A DNA stretch of 64,000 nucleotides, from the NCBI GenBank assembly GCA_024304985.1, contig JAMWZC010000004.1, forward strand, positions 62,001-126,000. The letters run 5' to 3'. Positions 25,314 to 34,158 of the stretch are shown here, piece by piece; position 1 is the first letter of the stretch, and every line of letters begins with the position of its first letter. The notes below the pieces were generated by a model. It saw only the letters and a program-made list of their open reading frames with translations. It ran no database searches and was not told the DNA's origin. Position numbers and translations under genes: made by a program. The DNA is from Paracoccaceae bacterium. Lineage in GTDB: Bacteria; Pseudomonadota; Alphaproteobacteria; Rhodobacterales; Rhodobacteraceae.

Positions 25314-26537
25314 GTGACACACTCAAATTTCTCAAGACGTAACTTTCTAAAAACCACTGCGGGTACCGCAGCGCTGGCGGCAGGCGGAATGCCTTTCCTT
25401 GGCGCACAGCAGGCCTTCGCCGCGAACCTGGCTAACCAGGAACTGCGGACCGTGGGCCTTTCGGTGACCGTACAGGAACGTATTCTGAACGACTTCAAGG
25501 AAAAATCCGGTGTCGGCTCAGTCAGCGGCAAGGCGGACATCTTCCCCAATACACAAACAGAAATTCTTTCCGGCACCGACGCATATGACTGCTGGGAAAT
25601 CATCGGCGAGCGTCTTGCCGCGATGGTCGCCACGGACAAGCTGGCACCTGTCGCCGCCTCTGATCTGAAAAACTGGGAGGGAATCCGCGAAACCTTCACC
25701 AAGCCATCCGACCGCTGGGCGCTGAACCAGCAAATCGTCGGCCAAATTTGGGAAGACGAAAGCCAGACACGCCTGAACATGGTGCCGACGGTCTACAACT
25801 ACGACTCCATCGGCTATCGTCCTGATCTGGTGGATGCGGAAGAAGCCTCAAACTGGTCTTCACTGTTCGACCCCAAGTTTAAAGGGAAGACAGGTCTGAA
25901 CGTCGACCCTCTGATCGCTTTTGGCCAAGCCGTCATGGCCATGAACGAACTAGGTCTTCTCGAAGTGTCAAACCCTGGCAACCCGGATGCGGCCACTATC
26001 GAAGAAGCTGCAAAATTCCTGATTTCCAAGAAGAAGGAAGGACAGTTCCGCGCGCTTTGGGGCGACTTCGGCGAACTGGTGAACTTGCTGGCATCGGGAG
26101 AGATGGTCATCGCGGACGCTTGGCAGCCTGCCGTCATGGCTGTTAAGGCACAGGGGGTCGAATGCTCCTATGCCACGATGAAGAGCGGCTACCGCGGTTG
26201 GGCGATCGGGGTTGCCCCGCTCAAGACCTCACCGAACCTCGAAGCGGTTGCGGCCTATGCCGATTACTGGCTGTCTGGCCCGCCCGCCATCGCCGTGTCC
26301 GAGCAGGGCTACTACTCGCCTACCACAAACGTGAAGAACGTTATGGATGCGGACAAATATGCCTTCTGGTACGAGGGTAAGCCTTGGGTCGGTGCACCCG
26401 AGCGTGGCATTAAGGAAGGCGATCTGCGCGATGGCGGATCGTTGGAAGAGCGCGCAGCGAACGTGGCCTACTGGCACCAGTGGCCGGATGAGTACGACCT
26501 GCTGATCCAGAAGTGGGACGAATTCCTCTCCGCTTAA
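25314..26537 (+). CDS. Tat-exported ABC substrate-binding protein (PotD-like)
   Basis: 407 aa. The N-terminus carries a twin-arginine signal, SRRNFLKTTAG, then an Ala-rich hydrophobic stretch and a cleavage region near AQQAFA. The mature part is a PotD/PotF-like two-lobed binding protein. It captures the substrate in the periplasm for the permeases encoded at 22062 and 22932. GTG at 25314 has GGAGAAGAAAA upstream. Use of Tat suggests folding, or ligand loading, before export. A cytosolic paralogue is encoded at 18529. Confidence 0.9.
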   Translation: MTHSNFSRRNFLKTTAGTAALAAGGMPFLGAQQAFAANLANQELRTVGLSVTVQERILNDFKEKSGVGSVSGKADIFPNTQTEILSGTDAYDCWEIIGERLAAMVATDKLAPVAASDLKNWEGIRETFTKPSDRWALNQQIVGQIWEDESQTRLNMVPTVYNYDSIGYRPDLVDAEEASNWSSLFDPKFKGKTGLNVDPLIAFGQAVMAMNELGLLEVSNPGNPDAATIEEAAKFLISKKKEGQFRALWGDFGELVNLLASGEMVIADAWQPAVMAVKAQGVECSYATMKSGYRGWAIGVAPLKTSPNLEAVAAYADYWLSGPPAIAVSEQGYYSPTTNVKNVMDADKYAFWYEGKPWVGAPERGIKEGDLRDGGSLEERAANVAYWHQWPDEYDLLIQKWDEFLSA

Positions 26538-26611
26538 ACCGACCTTGGTTCAGTCGGCCCGTCCGGCTGAACCCCCCCCTTCCCTTTTCTCAGGAACAGG
26601 ACGTTTTTCCC

Positions 26612-27718
26612 TTGGCCTATGATCTTCAGCTCACAAACGTCTACAAGACCTATGACAATGGAACACCGGCCGTCATCGACTTCAATTTGGACGTCGAGAA
26701 AGGGGAATTCATTGCGTTCCTTGGCCCGTCCGGCTGTGGCAAGTCAACGACCCTGCGGATGATTTCCGGGTTTGAAACGGTCACATCTGGCGATCTGATG
26801 ATCCGCGGCAAGCGTGTGAACGACCAGCTCCCCGAGAAGCGCCCCACATCCATGATCTTTCAGAACTATGCGCTTTTTCCGCATATGAACGTGCGCCAGA
26901 ACGTGCTGTTCGGCCTTGAGGTCAAGAACATGCCGCGCGCCGAAGCCAACCGAAAGGTTGACCAGATACTTGAAAAACTCGGCCTGATCGAGATTTCGGA
27001 AATGCCAACTGCGCGCCTGTCCGGCGGTCAGCGTCAGCGCATCGCGCTGGCGCGCTCGTTAGTGGTAGAACCTGATATCCTGCTGCTGGATGAACCCCTC
27101 GGCGCACTTGACGCGAACCTGCGCAAGAGCATTCAGAACGAGCTTAAACTTCTGCAACGCGATCTTGGGATCACCTTCGTCTTCGTGACCCACGCCCAGT
27201 CAGAGGCTCTGGCCTTGTCCGACCGGATTGTTGTGATGAACGCAGGCCGCATTGAACAGGTCAGTCCCCCGCGCGAGCTTTACACGCGCCCGAGCAGCCA
27301 GTTTGTCGCTCGCTTCATCGGCTCTAACACGATTTTGCCAGGAACCGTCAAAGGCCAGCAAGATGGAAGTGTGATCTTGCAAACAGCCTTTGGCCTCCTG
27401 GCCGGCGCGAACCGCGCGGGAATTGACGCCCATGAAGGTCGCGAAATGAGCATCATCCTGCCCGCCGAGGCCGTGGACTTGGTGCCCGCCGACGTGCCCG
27501 AAGACGAAATGCGCACCAGCTTTGGCTCGAACACCATCCCTTGCACCATCGAAAGGCTGCAGATTGTCGGCCATATCATGCATATGATCGTGCGCTTTGC
27601 AGACGGCAAACAGATCAATGTCGAAGGGCACGTGGACAAGTATCGCGACAGGCTCAAAGCAGGAGGACGCGCGTTCGTAGCGTGGAAATCCGACAGTGCA
27701 ACTGTAATCGACCACTAG
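26612..27718 (+). CDS. Pot-type ABC transporter ATPase 2, canonical
   Basis: 368 aa. Walker A GPSGCGKST, Q-loop FQNYALF, signature LSGGQRQR, Walker B ILLLDEPLGALD and H-loop VTHAQSEAL are all intact, with a C-terminal TOBE domain. The start is TTG at 26612 (AGGAACAGG 11 bases upstream), giving MAYDLQLTNVYKTYD; the open frame to 26513 overlaps the binding-protein end and is not conserved. A second ATPase for the same permeases is odd for a PotABCD-type system and complements the ATPase at 20980, which lacks the H-loop histidine. Confidence 0.88.
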   Translation: MAYDLQLTNVYKTYDNGTPAVIDFNLDVEKGEFIAFLGPSGCGKSTTLRMISGFETVTSGDLMIRGKRVNDQLPEKRPTSMIFQNYALFPHMNVRQNVLFGLEVKNMPRAEANRKVDQILEKLGLIEISEMPTARLSGGQRQRIALARSLVVEPDILLLDEPLGALDANLRKSIQNELKLLQRDLGITFVFVTHAQSEALALSDRIVVMNAGRIEQVSPPRELYTRPSSQFVARFIGSNTILPGTVKGQQDGSVILQTAFGLLAGANRAGIDAHEGREMSIILPAEAVDLVPADVPEDEMRTSFGSNTIPCTIERLQIVGHIMHMIVRFADGKQINVEGHVDKYRDRLKAGGRAFVAWKSDSATVIDH

Positions 27719-27728
27719 GGGCACCTCA

Positions 27729-29081
27729 ATGACGCTAATTACGGCACAAGATATCTCAGAGGGGCTACGATCGGGGAAACTTGATCCTGTAAGCCTTACC
27801 GAGGAAGTCTATGACCGCATTGAGCGGCACGGCGACAATGCGATCTATATCGAAACCACGCGCGAACGCGCCATCGCCGAAGCGCAGGCATCACGCCTAC
27901 GGTTCAAGTCCGGGCTGCCTGCCAGCCCTTTGGACGGTGTGCCGGTGGCATGGAAGGACCTTTTTGACCTGAAGGGCCGCGTGACCACCGCAGGGGCCAT
28001 CGTCACCAAGACCGATGCGCCTGCGACGGCCGATGCACAGGTGATCGCCACAGCACACAGGGCTGGGATGATCACGACCGGCACTGTCAACATGACTGAG
28101 TTCGCCTATTCGGGTATCGGTCTCAACCCGCATTACGGCACGCCGCGCAACGTGAATGCGCCGGCCGGACAAAGACGTAGCCCCGGCGGGTCATCATCGG
28201 CCTCTGGTGTAGTCGTATCAGCCGGGATCGTCCCCATTTCTATGGGCTCGGATACTGGAGGATCAATCCGTATTCCGGCGTCCTTTAATGGCGTGGTGGG
28301 CTACAAGACCTCGACGGGACGCTACCCCATGAAGGGGGTTTATCCCCTGGCGAAATCCTTGGACACGATCGGTCCACTGGCTCACACTGTTGCCGATTGC
28401 GCGCTGTTCGACGCTGTGCTGCGCGGCAGGGACACTCCCGAAGCACAGTCAGCACAGCCCGAGACTCTGTCCTTCGTCATTCCAGACGAGATCCTGCTAG
28501 ATGGGCTTGCGCCCGGTGTTGCGGCCAATTTCGACGCTACTGTCGCCAGGCTCGAGGCTGCGGGTGCAAGGATCAAGCGCATCTCGCTTCCCGAACTGTC
28601 GGAACTGAGCGACCTGATCGCACGGCATGGTTTTCTGGCCGGCGCAGAAGCGCTGGTCCTGCACCTCGATAAGGTGCGCGGTCCCGCAGCCGCGCAGATG
28701 GACTCCCGCGTCGTGCGACGCATCAGACTGGCCGAAAGCATGACTGCAGTTGATGTTCTAGTTCTTCAACAAGCCAGGATGCGCACCATGGCATCGACTG
28801 CGGCGCGGATCGGCAGTTCGATCGTGCTGTGCCCGACTACGGCCACCACAGCTATGGAGATCGGCCCACTCGAAGCGGATCAGGAGGTGTTCTTCCGCCA
28901 CAACGGGCTGACACTGCGTAACACCTCTTTAGGAAATTTCTTGGACTGGTGCGGTGTTTCCATTCCCAACGGCACAGATGCCGATGGCATGCCGACAGGC
29001 TTCTTGCTGTCGGCCCCCACCGGTCAGGATACCAACTTGCTGGCTGCAGCCTTGGGCTGCGAAGAGATCATCCGCGGCTAG
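27729..29081 (+). CDS. Amidase-signature hydrolase
   Basis: 450 aa, amidase signature family. The Ser-cisSer-Lys triad is visible: Lys in VAWKDLFD, cis-Ser in GGSSSASG and the nucleophile Ser in SDTGGSIR. It hydrolyses a linear amide to acid and ammonia in the cytoplasm. Placed between the transporter and a NodB-fold hydrolase resembling cyclic imidases, it is a candidate half-amidase that cleaves the ring-opened monoamide. GatA, allophanate hydrolase and mandelamide hydrolase are family alternatives; there are no gatB/gatC neighbours. Confidence 0.9.
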   Translation: MTLITAQDISEGLRSGKLDPVSLTEEVYDRIERHGDNAIYIETTRERAIAEAQASRLRFKSGLPASPLDGVPVAWKDLFDLKGRVTTAGAIVTKTDAPATADAQVIATAHRAGMITTGTVNMTEFAYSGIGLNPHYGTPRNVNAPAGQRRSPGGSSSASGVVVSAGIVPISMGSDTGGSIRIPASFNGVVGYKTSTGRYPMKGVYPLAKSLDTIGPLAHTVADCALFDAVLRGRDTPEAQSAQPETLSFVIPDEILLDGLAPGVAANFDATVARLEAAGARIKRISLPELSELSDLIARHGFLAGAEALVLHLDKVRGPAAAQMDSRVVRRIRLAESMTAVDVLVLQQARMRTMASTAARIGSSIVLCPTTATTAMEIGPLEADQEVFFRHNGLTLRNTSLGNFLDWCGVSIPNGTDADGMPTGFLLSAPTGQDTNLLAAALGCEEIIRG

Positions 29082-29125
29082 TCCCGCCCCGACACCGACT
29101 GAAATAACAAAGAGGAGACCGACCA

Positions 29126-30028
29126 ATGACCAAGAAAATCTACTGTGCTTTCGGCACTGATATCGACTCTGTGGCGGGCCAGATTGGTTCCTATGGCGGG
29201 GGTGATTCACCCAACGACATCCAGCGCGGTATCTTCGCGACCGAGGTAGGGGTGCCGCGCCTTCTGCGCCTGTTCAAGAAGTACGAAATGCGTACGTCGT
29301 TTTTCATCCCGGGCCACTCGATCGAGACATTCCCGAAAGAGATGGACATGATCGTCGAAGCCGGACACGAGATCGGCGCGCATGGCTATCTGCATGAAAA
29401 CCCGGTTGCTATGACCCCCTCTCAGGAAGAGGATGTTTTGGTCAAGTCCATCGAACTGATCAAGAAACTGACCGGCGAGGCGCCCAGGGGTTACGTTGCC
29501 CCTTGGTGGGAGATGTCCAACGTGACCGCGTCATTGTTGGGTAAATATGGCTTTTCCTACGACCACAGCCAAAGTTATCGTGACTTCCAGCCATTCTATG
29601 CCCGTGTCGGCGACGAATGGAATGTGATCGACTATTCCAAGACTGCCGGTGAATGGATGCATCCTCTGAAGCACGGCAAAGAGATCGACCTCGTCGATAT
29701 CGGCGCAAACTGGTATGTGGACGACCTTCCGCCGATGATGTTCATCAAAAACGCACCCAACAGCCACGGCTTTGTCAGCCCGCGCGACATCGAGCAACTG
29801 TGGAAGGATCAGTTCGACTGGGTCTATCGCGAAATGGAGTATGGTGTGTTCCCGATCACCATTCACCCCGACGTTGCCGGCCGTCCGCAGGTCCTGCTGA
29901 TGCTGGAGCGTCTTATCGACTACATCAACGGTCACTCTGGCGTTGAATGGGTAGATTTCAACACCATTGCGGATGACTTCCGCAAACGCTTCCCCTTCGA
30001 CAGCGACAAGCGCCCCGAAGTGATCTGA
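29126..30028 (+). CDS. NodB-fold (polysaccharide deacetylase-like) hydrolase, cyclic imidase candidate
   Basis: 300 aa, cytoplasmic, no signal peptide. The NodB fold is indicated by the starting strand with [15 protein letters not shown], the metal-binding HGYLHE and the late IHPDVAGR motif. Intracellular members of this subgroup include bacterial cyclic imide hydrolases and PuuE-type allantoinases, which are metal-dependent ring openers, rather than cell-wall deacetylases. With an amidase just upstream, hydrolysis of a cyclic imide or ureide to a half-amide is a reasonable prediction. GAGGAGA precedes the ATG. True glycan deacetylation is unlikely without export. Confidence 0.82.
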   Translation: MTKKIYCAFGTDIDSVAGQIGSYGGGDSPNDIQRGIFATEVGVPRLLRLFKKYEMRTSFFIPGHSIETFPKEMDMIVEAGHEIGAHGYLHENPVAMTPSQEEDVLVKSIELIKKLTGEAPRGYVAPWWEMSNVTASLLGKYGFSYDHSQSYRDFQPFYARVGDEWNVIDYSKTAGEWMHPLKHGKEIDLVDIGANWYVDDLPPMMFIKNAPNSHGFVSPRDIEQLWKDQFDWVYREMEYGVFPITIHPDVAGRPQVLLMLERLIDYINGHSGVEWVDFNTIADDFRKRFPFDSDKRPEVI

Positions 30029-30035
30029 ACCGGCA

Positions 30036-30063
30036 AGGGGGCGGCACCTCGTGCGCTGCCCCC
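30036..30063 (+). promoter_or_regulatory. GC-rich hairpin after the NodB-fold gene
   Basis: GGGGGCGGC and GCGCTGCCCCC around 30036-30062 pair to a stem of about nine, including a G-U pair. There is no T tract. It may act as an mRNA 3' stabiliser or weak terminator between the hydrolase gene and the CxxC/CobW pair. Confidence 0.4.
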
Positions 30064-30087
30064 TCAGCCAAAAGATGAGATTGTCAG

Positions 30088-30393
30088 ATGTGCAACGCAT
30101 GCGGATTTCCCACACGTCCCGGCCACTGGACAGACGCAGGTGCTGATAACGCGGGCGATAGACTGCGCCTGCAAATGCGCCGCGCACAGATCCTTAACAA
30201 ACTTCTGAATGGCTATGGATTCAGGGCGCGCCCACCCGGACACGGGCCGGGCTTTGCGCTGTCTTCTTTTGCGGGCCGCACAGCACTCCTGCCTGACCTT
30301 GAAGCGGTCTGGCAAGAAGCCGCGCGGCAACTGGGCCATCCCATTGACCCGCTTGACCCTCGGTTCAAGGCCAGGGCCGGACCCACCTCATGA
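30088..30393 (+). CDS. Small CxxC protein coupled to a CobW-type GTPase
   Basis: 101 aa, not a family I can name. It begins MCNACGFPTRPGHWTDAGA, with a CxxC pair and a His that could bind a metal; the rest is mainly helical and Arg-rich. Its stop overlaps the next gene, a COG0523 GTPase, as ATGA, so the two are translated together. I infer a metal-carrying or target-adaptor role for the GTPase, possibly delivering metal to a hydrolase of this locus. No membrane segment. Confidence 0.65.
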   Translation: MCNACGFPTRPGHWTDAGADNAGDRLRLQMRRAQILNKLLNGYGFRARPPGHGPGFALSSFAGRTALLPDLEAVWQEAARQLGHPIDPLDPRFKARAGPTS

Positions 30394-31346
30394 TCGCCAT
30401 GCCAGACGATGGCCGGCTGCGGCTGACGATCCTTGGTGGCTACCTCGGATCCGGCAAAACAACGTGGCTGCGTCATCAGCTTTTTGAGGGTGCATTCGGA
30501 AAGGCCCATATTCTTATAAACGAAGCTGCCGAAACGCCGGTGGATGATACCTTGCTGGCGTCGCAAGCCGCCGGCGTGACAATGCTGTCGGGAGGATGTG
30601 CCTGTTGCACGGGCAAGGATGATCTTGTCGCCGCCCTACGTGCGTTCTGCGATATCCACAGCCGCCAGAAGCCCGAAGATCGCGAGACTAGTCAAATTGT
30701 CCTTGAAACGAGCGGCCTAGCCGATCCTGCCGCCATTTTGGATGCCATCCAGCAGGATAGCGTACTAGTGCATCATATCCGCGTGGCCGAGATCATCGTG
30801 ATGGTGGACGCCATGAATGCAGCCGAGCAGTTGCGTACCGAATTCTTGGGGCGGGCTCAGATCGAAGCCGCCGACCGCATCATCCTAACCAAGGTCGATG
30901 CCGTACCCGACAATGTGCTTGCCACCGTGGTCGCGACCGTGCGTCACCTCAATCCGGGTGCTCGGATTGAGGCTGCAGTGAAGGGACAGTCTTTCACTTT
31001 GCCGGACCTGCCCCCAGTTCCCCCCTATGATTTGCCCCGGCTCTCAGATGGCGGCGAACCGATACAGCCCACGAGAATCGACATCCCCGAAAATGTGGAC
31101 TGGGCGACGTTCTCCGTGTGGCTTTCCGCACTGCTATACGCGCGCGGCGATGACCTCGTCCGCGTCAAGGGCGTCTTCGAAACTCCGGCCGGTCCGCTGT
31201 TGCTGCAGGCGGTACGCAAATCCGTCCAGCCCCCGGAACTGCTCCCACGCGAGGCGGCCAAACGGCAGAACCAGATCGTATTCATCGGACGCGGATACAA
31301 GGGCGATGATCTGCGCCGATCGCTGCAGTATTTTACAGATGGTTAG
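30390..31346 (+). CDS. COG0523/CobW-family metallochaperone GTPase
   Basis: 318 aa. G1 motif GGYLGSGKTTWL; the metal-binding CxCC motif in GGCACCTGKDD; switch region ETSGLADPA; G4-like TKVDAV; and a CobW C-terminal domain starting about residue 240. COG0523 proteins insert metals (Zn, Co, Ni, Fe) into client enzymes using GTP. Here the likely client is a metal-dependent hydrolase of the operon, such as the NodB-fold enzyme. The start overlaps the CxxC gene. Which metal is carried is not visible. Confidence 0.9.
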   Translation: MIAMPDDGRLRLTILGGYLGSGKTTWLRHQLFEGAFGKAHILINEAAETPVDDTLLASQAAGVTMLSGGCACCTGKDDLVAALRAFCDIHSRQKPEDRETSQIVLETSGLADPAAILDAIQQDSVLVHHIRVAEIIVMVDAMNAAEQLRTEFLGRAQIEAADRIILTKVDAVPDNVLATVVATVRHLNPGARIEAAVKGQSFTLPDLPPVPPYDLPRLSDGGEPIQPTRIDIPENVDWATFSVWLSALLYARGDDLVRVKGVFETPAGPLLLQAVRKSVQPPELLPREAAKRQNQIVFIGRGYKGDDLRRSLQYFTDG

Positions 31347-31795
31347 GGACTAGCCGGTTTCAAATAGTCTTGGACACGGATTTATCGCCTGCCTTTAGCT
31401 CAGCTTTGAGCATGTTGGCGGTATTGGCGACAGACGCGGCAATAACCCATCCGCTTCCCATCTGCGTAGCTGCATCCGGCTGTTTTGCCGCAGCCGCGGT
31501 GGCGCAAGGCCTTGGCAACCTGCCGAACACTGGAGGCGCGGGGCACAAACCGCCCACGCCCTGCCGAATACTGGACGGATGATGCCACCGAGTTGGCCGA
31601 GGCTCTTTTGGTCTGCGGTTCTTGAAAGACTAGCGAAACATGCAGGACAGGACGGGCAAAGTCTGTCCTGTCAACAATACTGGCTCGCTGATGTGGAAGC
31701 GGAGTCATAAGAAAAATACACTTGTCTGCAGATTTTTAGGTGACCGCAGCACATAATCTCTCCTAGGCTGATTTCATACAACCAGAGACAGCATC
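31347..31795. other. 449-base gap, no gene seen
   Basis: No convincing gene. A GACAGGAC / GTCCTGTC inverted repeat (31646-31653 and 31665-31672, 11-base loop) is the main structure. It separates the catabolic locus from the GTPase operon and likely holds the promoter of the latter, for which I see no clear -35/-10. Confidence 0.4.
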
Positions 31796-32233
31796 ATGAC
31801 AGATACCGACAAATCCTCGCAGGACAACCAGATCATTGCCACGGCTATCAATGATGCGCTCCCTCTTCGCAAACTCAGGGATCTGATCGACCGACTATCC
31901 ATCTCGGCAGATGCAAAAGCCCTGCTGATGGATGTAGCCCGACTTACCTTCACCGCTGGACAAGTCGTACTAAACATCGGCCGCAAGATAATGTCTTTGG
32001 CCTTCGAGATCGCTCAGCGCTTCCCGAAAACAACTTTCGGCGCAGTTATAGCCGTCATCGTGACCGCACTCATTGCCAACATCCCTTTTCTGGGCGCACT
32101 CCTCACTCCTGTGGTAGGCCCGCTGCTGCTCGCCTTCGGCCTGACAGCAGGTGCCTTGAACGACATGCGCGATAGCGGATGGACCACACGCGTCAGGGAC
32201 CTGGAAACCCAGTTGGCTATGGTGAAAGTCTGA
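31796..32233 (+). CDS. Small membrane protein of the GTPase operon
   Basis: 145 aa, unknown family. The N-terminal half is soluble and amphipathic (residues 1-80); the C-terminal half has two hydrophobic helices (TTFGAVIAVIVTALIANIPF and VVGPLLLAFGLTAGAL). It is the first gene of a three-gene operon: the next start is 6 bases after its stop. Probably an inner-membrane partner of the two GTPases; this is inference from context. Confidence 0.65.
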   Translation: MTDTDKSSQDNQIIATAINDALPLRKLRDLIDRLSISADAKALLMDVARLTFTAGQVVLNIGRKIMSLAFEIAQRFPKTTFGAVIAVIVTALIANIPFLGALLTPVVGPLLLAFGLTAGALNDMRDSGWTTRVRDLETQLAMVKV

Positions 32234-32238
32234 ACCCG

Positions 32239-34158
32239 ATGACGGCAACAGATGGTGAGCTGATCGCGGAATTCGAAGGTGTTTCGCAGGTCGTGGCGGA
32301 CACCCTTCGGTTCAAGTCCAAGCTGGCGATAGGTGAGGATGCCTACACATCGCTTCAGGCAACCCGAGTCCTCGGGGATGTATGGCAAGTCGGAACCGCA
32401 GCAGCTGCAGGCGGAGCGATTGCGAGCTCCGGCGTCGTCGCCGGCACCTTTTTCGGGGGCTGGCTGACAGCGCTGGGCGTAGCAACGGCGGTGACCCCTG
32501 TTGGCTGGGTTCTGGGTGCCGCTGCCGCGTCTGGTGCAGCCTGCTATGGCGTTGTGCGTCTGTTTCGCGGTTATGAAGGCTCGCGTGTGGTCAAGGTTCC
32601 AGCCTTCATAAACACGCCTATGGATTTCCTAGGCGCAACGCTTTTTGATCTGATGGCAACACTGGCCATTGGCGTCTCACGGGAAGCCGGCGATCTCGAC
32701 GGTGAGGAACGCAACGGAATCCGTTCCTACTTCATCGCCGAATGGGGTTTTGATCCCGACTATCTGGATGCGGCCCTCCCGGTGATTGAGCAGAAAGCAG
32801 CGGATCGGGGGTTGGAAGAGATCGCCAAGGATCTTGCGCGGTTCAAGCTGGAAAACCCTGACTGCAACTTCGACGCCATGAAGGCCGAGTTGATCAGCTT
32901 TCTGACTGAAATCGCTGAGGCCGACGGCGTTATCGACGCTCCTGAAAAAGCTGCCATCGACCAGATCGACAGAACCTTCGAGGAAGCAGCCGGCAGGACC
33001 GGTGAAACCTGGACTGAGACGATCACAGCCACACCCGGTCGTCTGTGGAGCAGGCTATCCGCAGCGATCCAGGACAGCTCAGCCACCAGGAAGTCAGCGA
33101 CAGAGAAAACCGAGGAAGACATCGCGGCTCCAATTCCCGAAAAGGACTTGCCGCTTCCGGTGATCTGGTTGCTGGGCAAGACGGGATCGGGAAAGACATC
33201 TCTTGTCCGGGCGATCACCGGGGCAACTGCCGCCGCTATCGGCAACGGGTTCGAACCCTGCACACCGACAGCCTCGGCCTATGACTTTCCACCCGATGAG
33301 CCGCTCATGCGATTTCTGGATACGCGTGGCCTGGGCGAGGTGCATTACGATCCGACTGAGGATCTGGCCATGTGCCAGTCGGGCGCGCATGTCCTGCTGG
33401 TCCTCGCCCGGCTGGATGATCCGGTACAGGGTGCGATTGCGGAAACCCTGACACGGATCAAAGCCAAGAAGCCAGACATGCCCGTGATCCTTCTGCATAC
33501 GGCAGGCGATCGCATCTCCGATCCGGCGGCACGGGAACGGGTGAAGTCCGTGACGCAAGCAAACCTAGAAAAAGCGTGGAAAGCTGAGATACCTTCCCTC
33601 GAACTGGTACTCGCCGATCCTTATGCAGTGGACCTCGCGCCGCTCTGCGACAATTTGCTGGATATCCTGCCGTCCGTTGCTCTCTTCATGGAGCACCAGG
33701 TCGCCGCCGATGCCGAAACCGCGGCCTTCCTCACCCACAGGAACCTGATCTTGCGCTATGCAGCAGCTGCCACGGTGTCTGGCGGGGTGCCTGTCGTGGG
33801 TACTGCCTCGATACCGGCAGTCCAGATCGGAATGCTGGCCTCGCTTGCTGCCGAGTACGGCGTCGAATGGGATCGAGCACAAATCGCAACCTTCGGAGCC
33901 GCCCTTGGTGGTGGCGTATTGGGCGGTCAGGCGCTGGGCCTTCTGGGGCGCCAGGCGGCCTCACTGGTCCCTGTGATAGGACAGATCATCGTCCCTGTGC
34001 TCTCGGCCAGTTGGGGCTTCGCCTCAACCTACGCTCTGGGTCGGGCCGCAGCCTACTGGATGTTCCAGACAAGCAAGGGCGACAAGGTGGACAGCCAGAC
34101 CCTCCGTGCCCGATATGCCGAAGCTTTCAGCAGGACGACCCGCGATGCGACAGATTAG
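32239..34158 (+). CDS. GTPase with TerB-like and DUF697-like domains
   Basis: 639 aa from the ATG at 32239. Order: N-terminal glycine/alanine-rich hydrophobic hairpin (about 55-110); a TerB-like acidic helical domain (LDGEERNGIRSYFIAE, then LTEIAEADGVIDAPEKAAI); a GTPase domain with G1 LLGKTGSGKTSL, G3 DTRGLG and a G4-like HTAGD; then a C-terminal hydrophobic DUF697-type segment (VPVVGTASIPAVQIGMLASL onward). TerB-like domains are linked to membrane stress and phage inhibition, and DUF697 accompanies YcjF-type GTPase partners. I know of no named protein with this exact arrangement. Overlaps the second GTPase by 14 bases. Confidence 0.75.
   Translation: MTATDGELIAEFEGVSQVVADTLRFKSKLAIGEDAYTSLQATRVLGDVWQVGTAAAAGGAIASSGVVAGTFFGGWLTALGVATAVTPVGWVLGAAAASGAACYGVVRLFRGYEGSRVVKVPAFINTPMDFLGATLFDLMATLAIGVSREAGDLDGEERNGIRSYFIAEWGFDPDYLDAALPVIEQKAADRGLEEIAKDLARFKLENPDCNFDAMKAELISFLTEIAEADGVIDAPEKAAIDQIDRTFEEAAGRTGETWTETITATPGRLWSRLSAAIQDSSATRKSATEKTEEDIAAPIPEKDLPLPVIWLLGKTGSGKTSLVRAITGATAAAIGNGFEPCTPTASAYDFPPDEPLMRFLDTRGLGEVHYDPTEDLAMCQSGAHVLLVLARLDDPVQGAIAETLTRIKAKKPDMPVILLHTAGDRISDPAARERVKSVTQANLEKAWKAEIPSLELVLADPYAVDLAPLCDNLLDILPSVALFMEHQVAADAETAAFLTHRNLILRYAAAATVSGGVPVVGTASIPAVQIGMLASLAAEYGVEWDRAQIATFGAALGGGVLGGQALGLLGRQAASLVPVIGQIIVPVLSASWGFASTYALGRAAAYWMFQTSKGDKVDSQTLRARYAEAFSRTTRDATD

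Noticed and set aside
29126-30028. Cell-wall polysaccharide deacetylase
   Set aside because: No signal peptide or membrane anchor, and the gene lies in an amide-degradation operon; an intracellular imidase or allantoinase-type role fits better.
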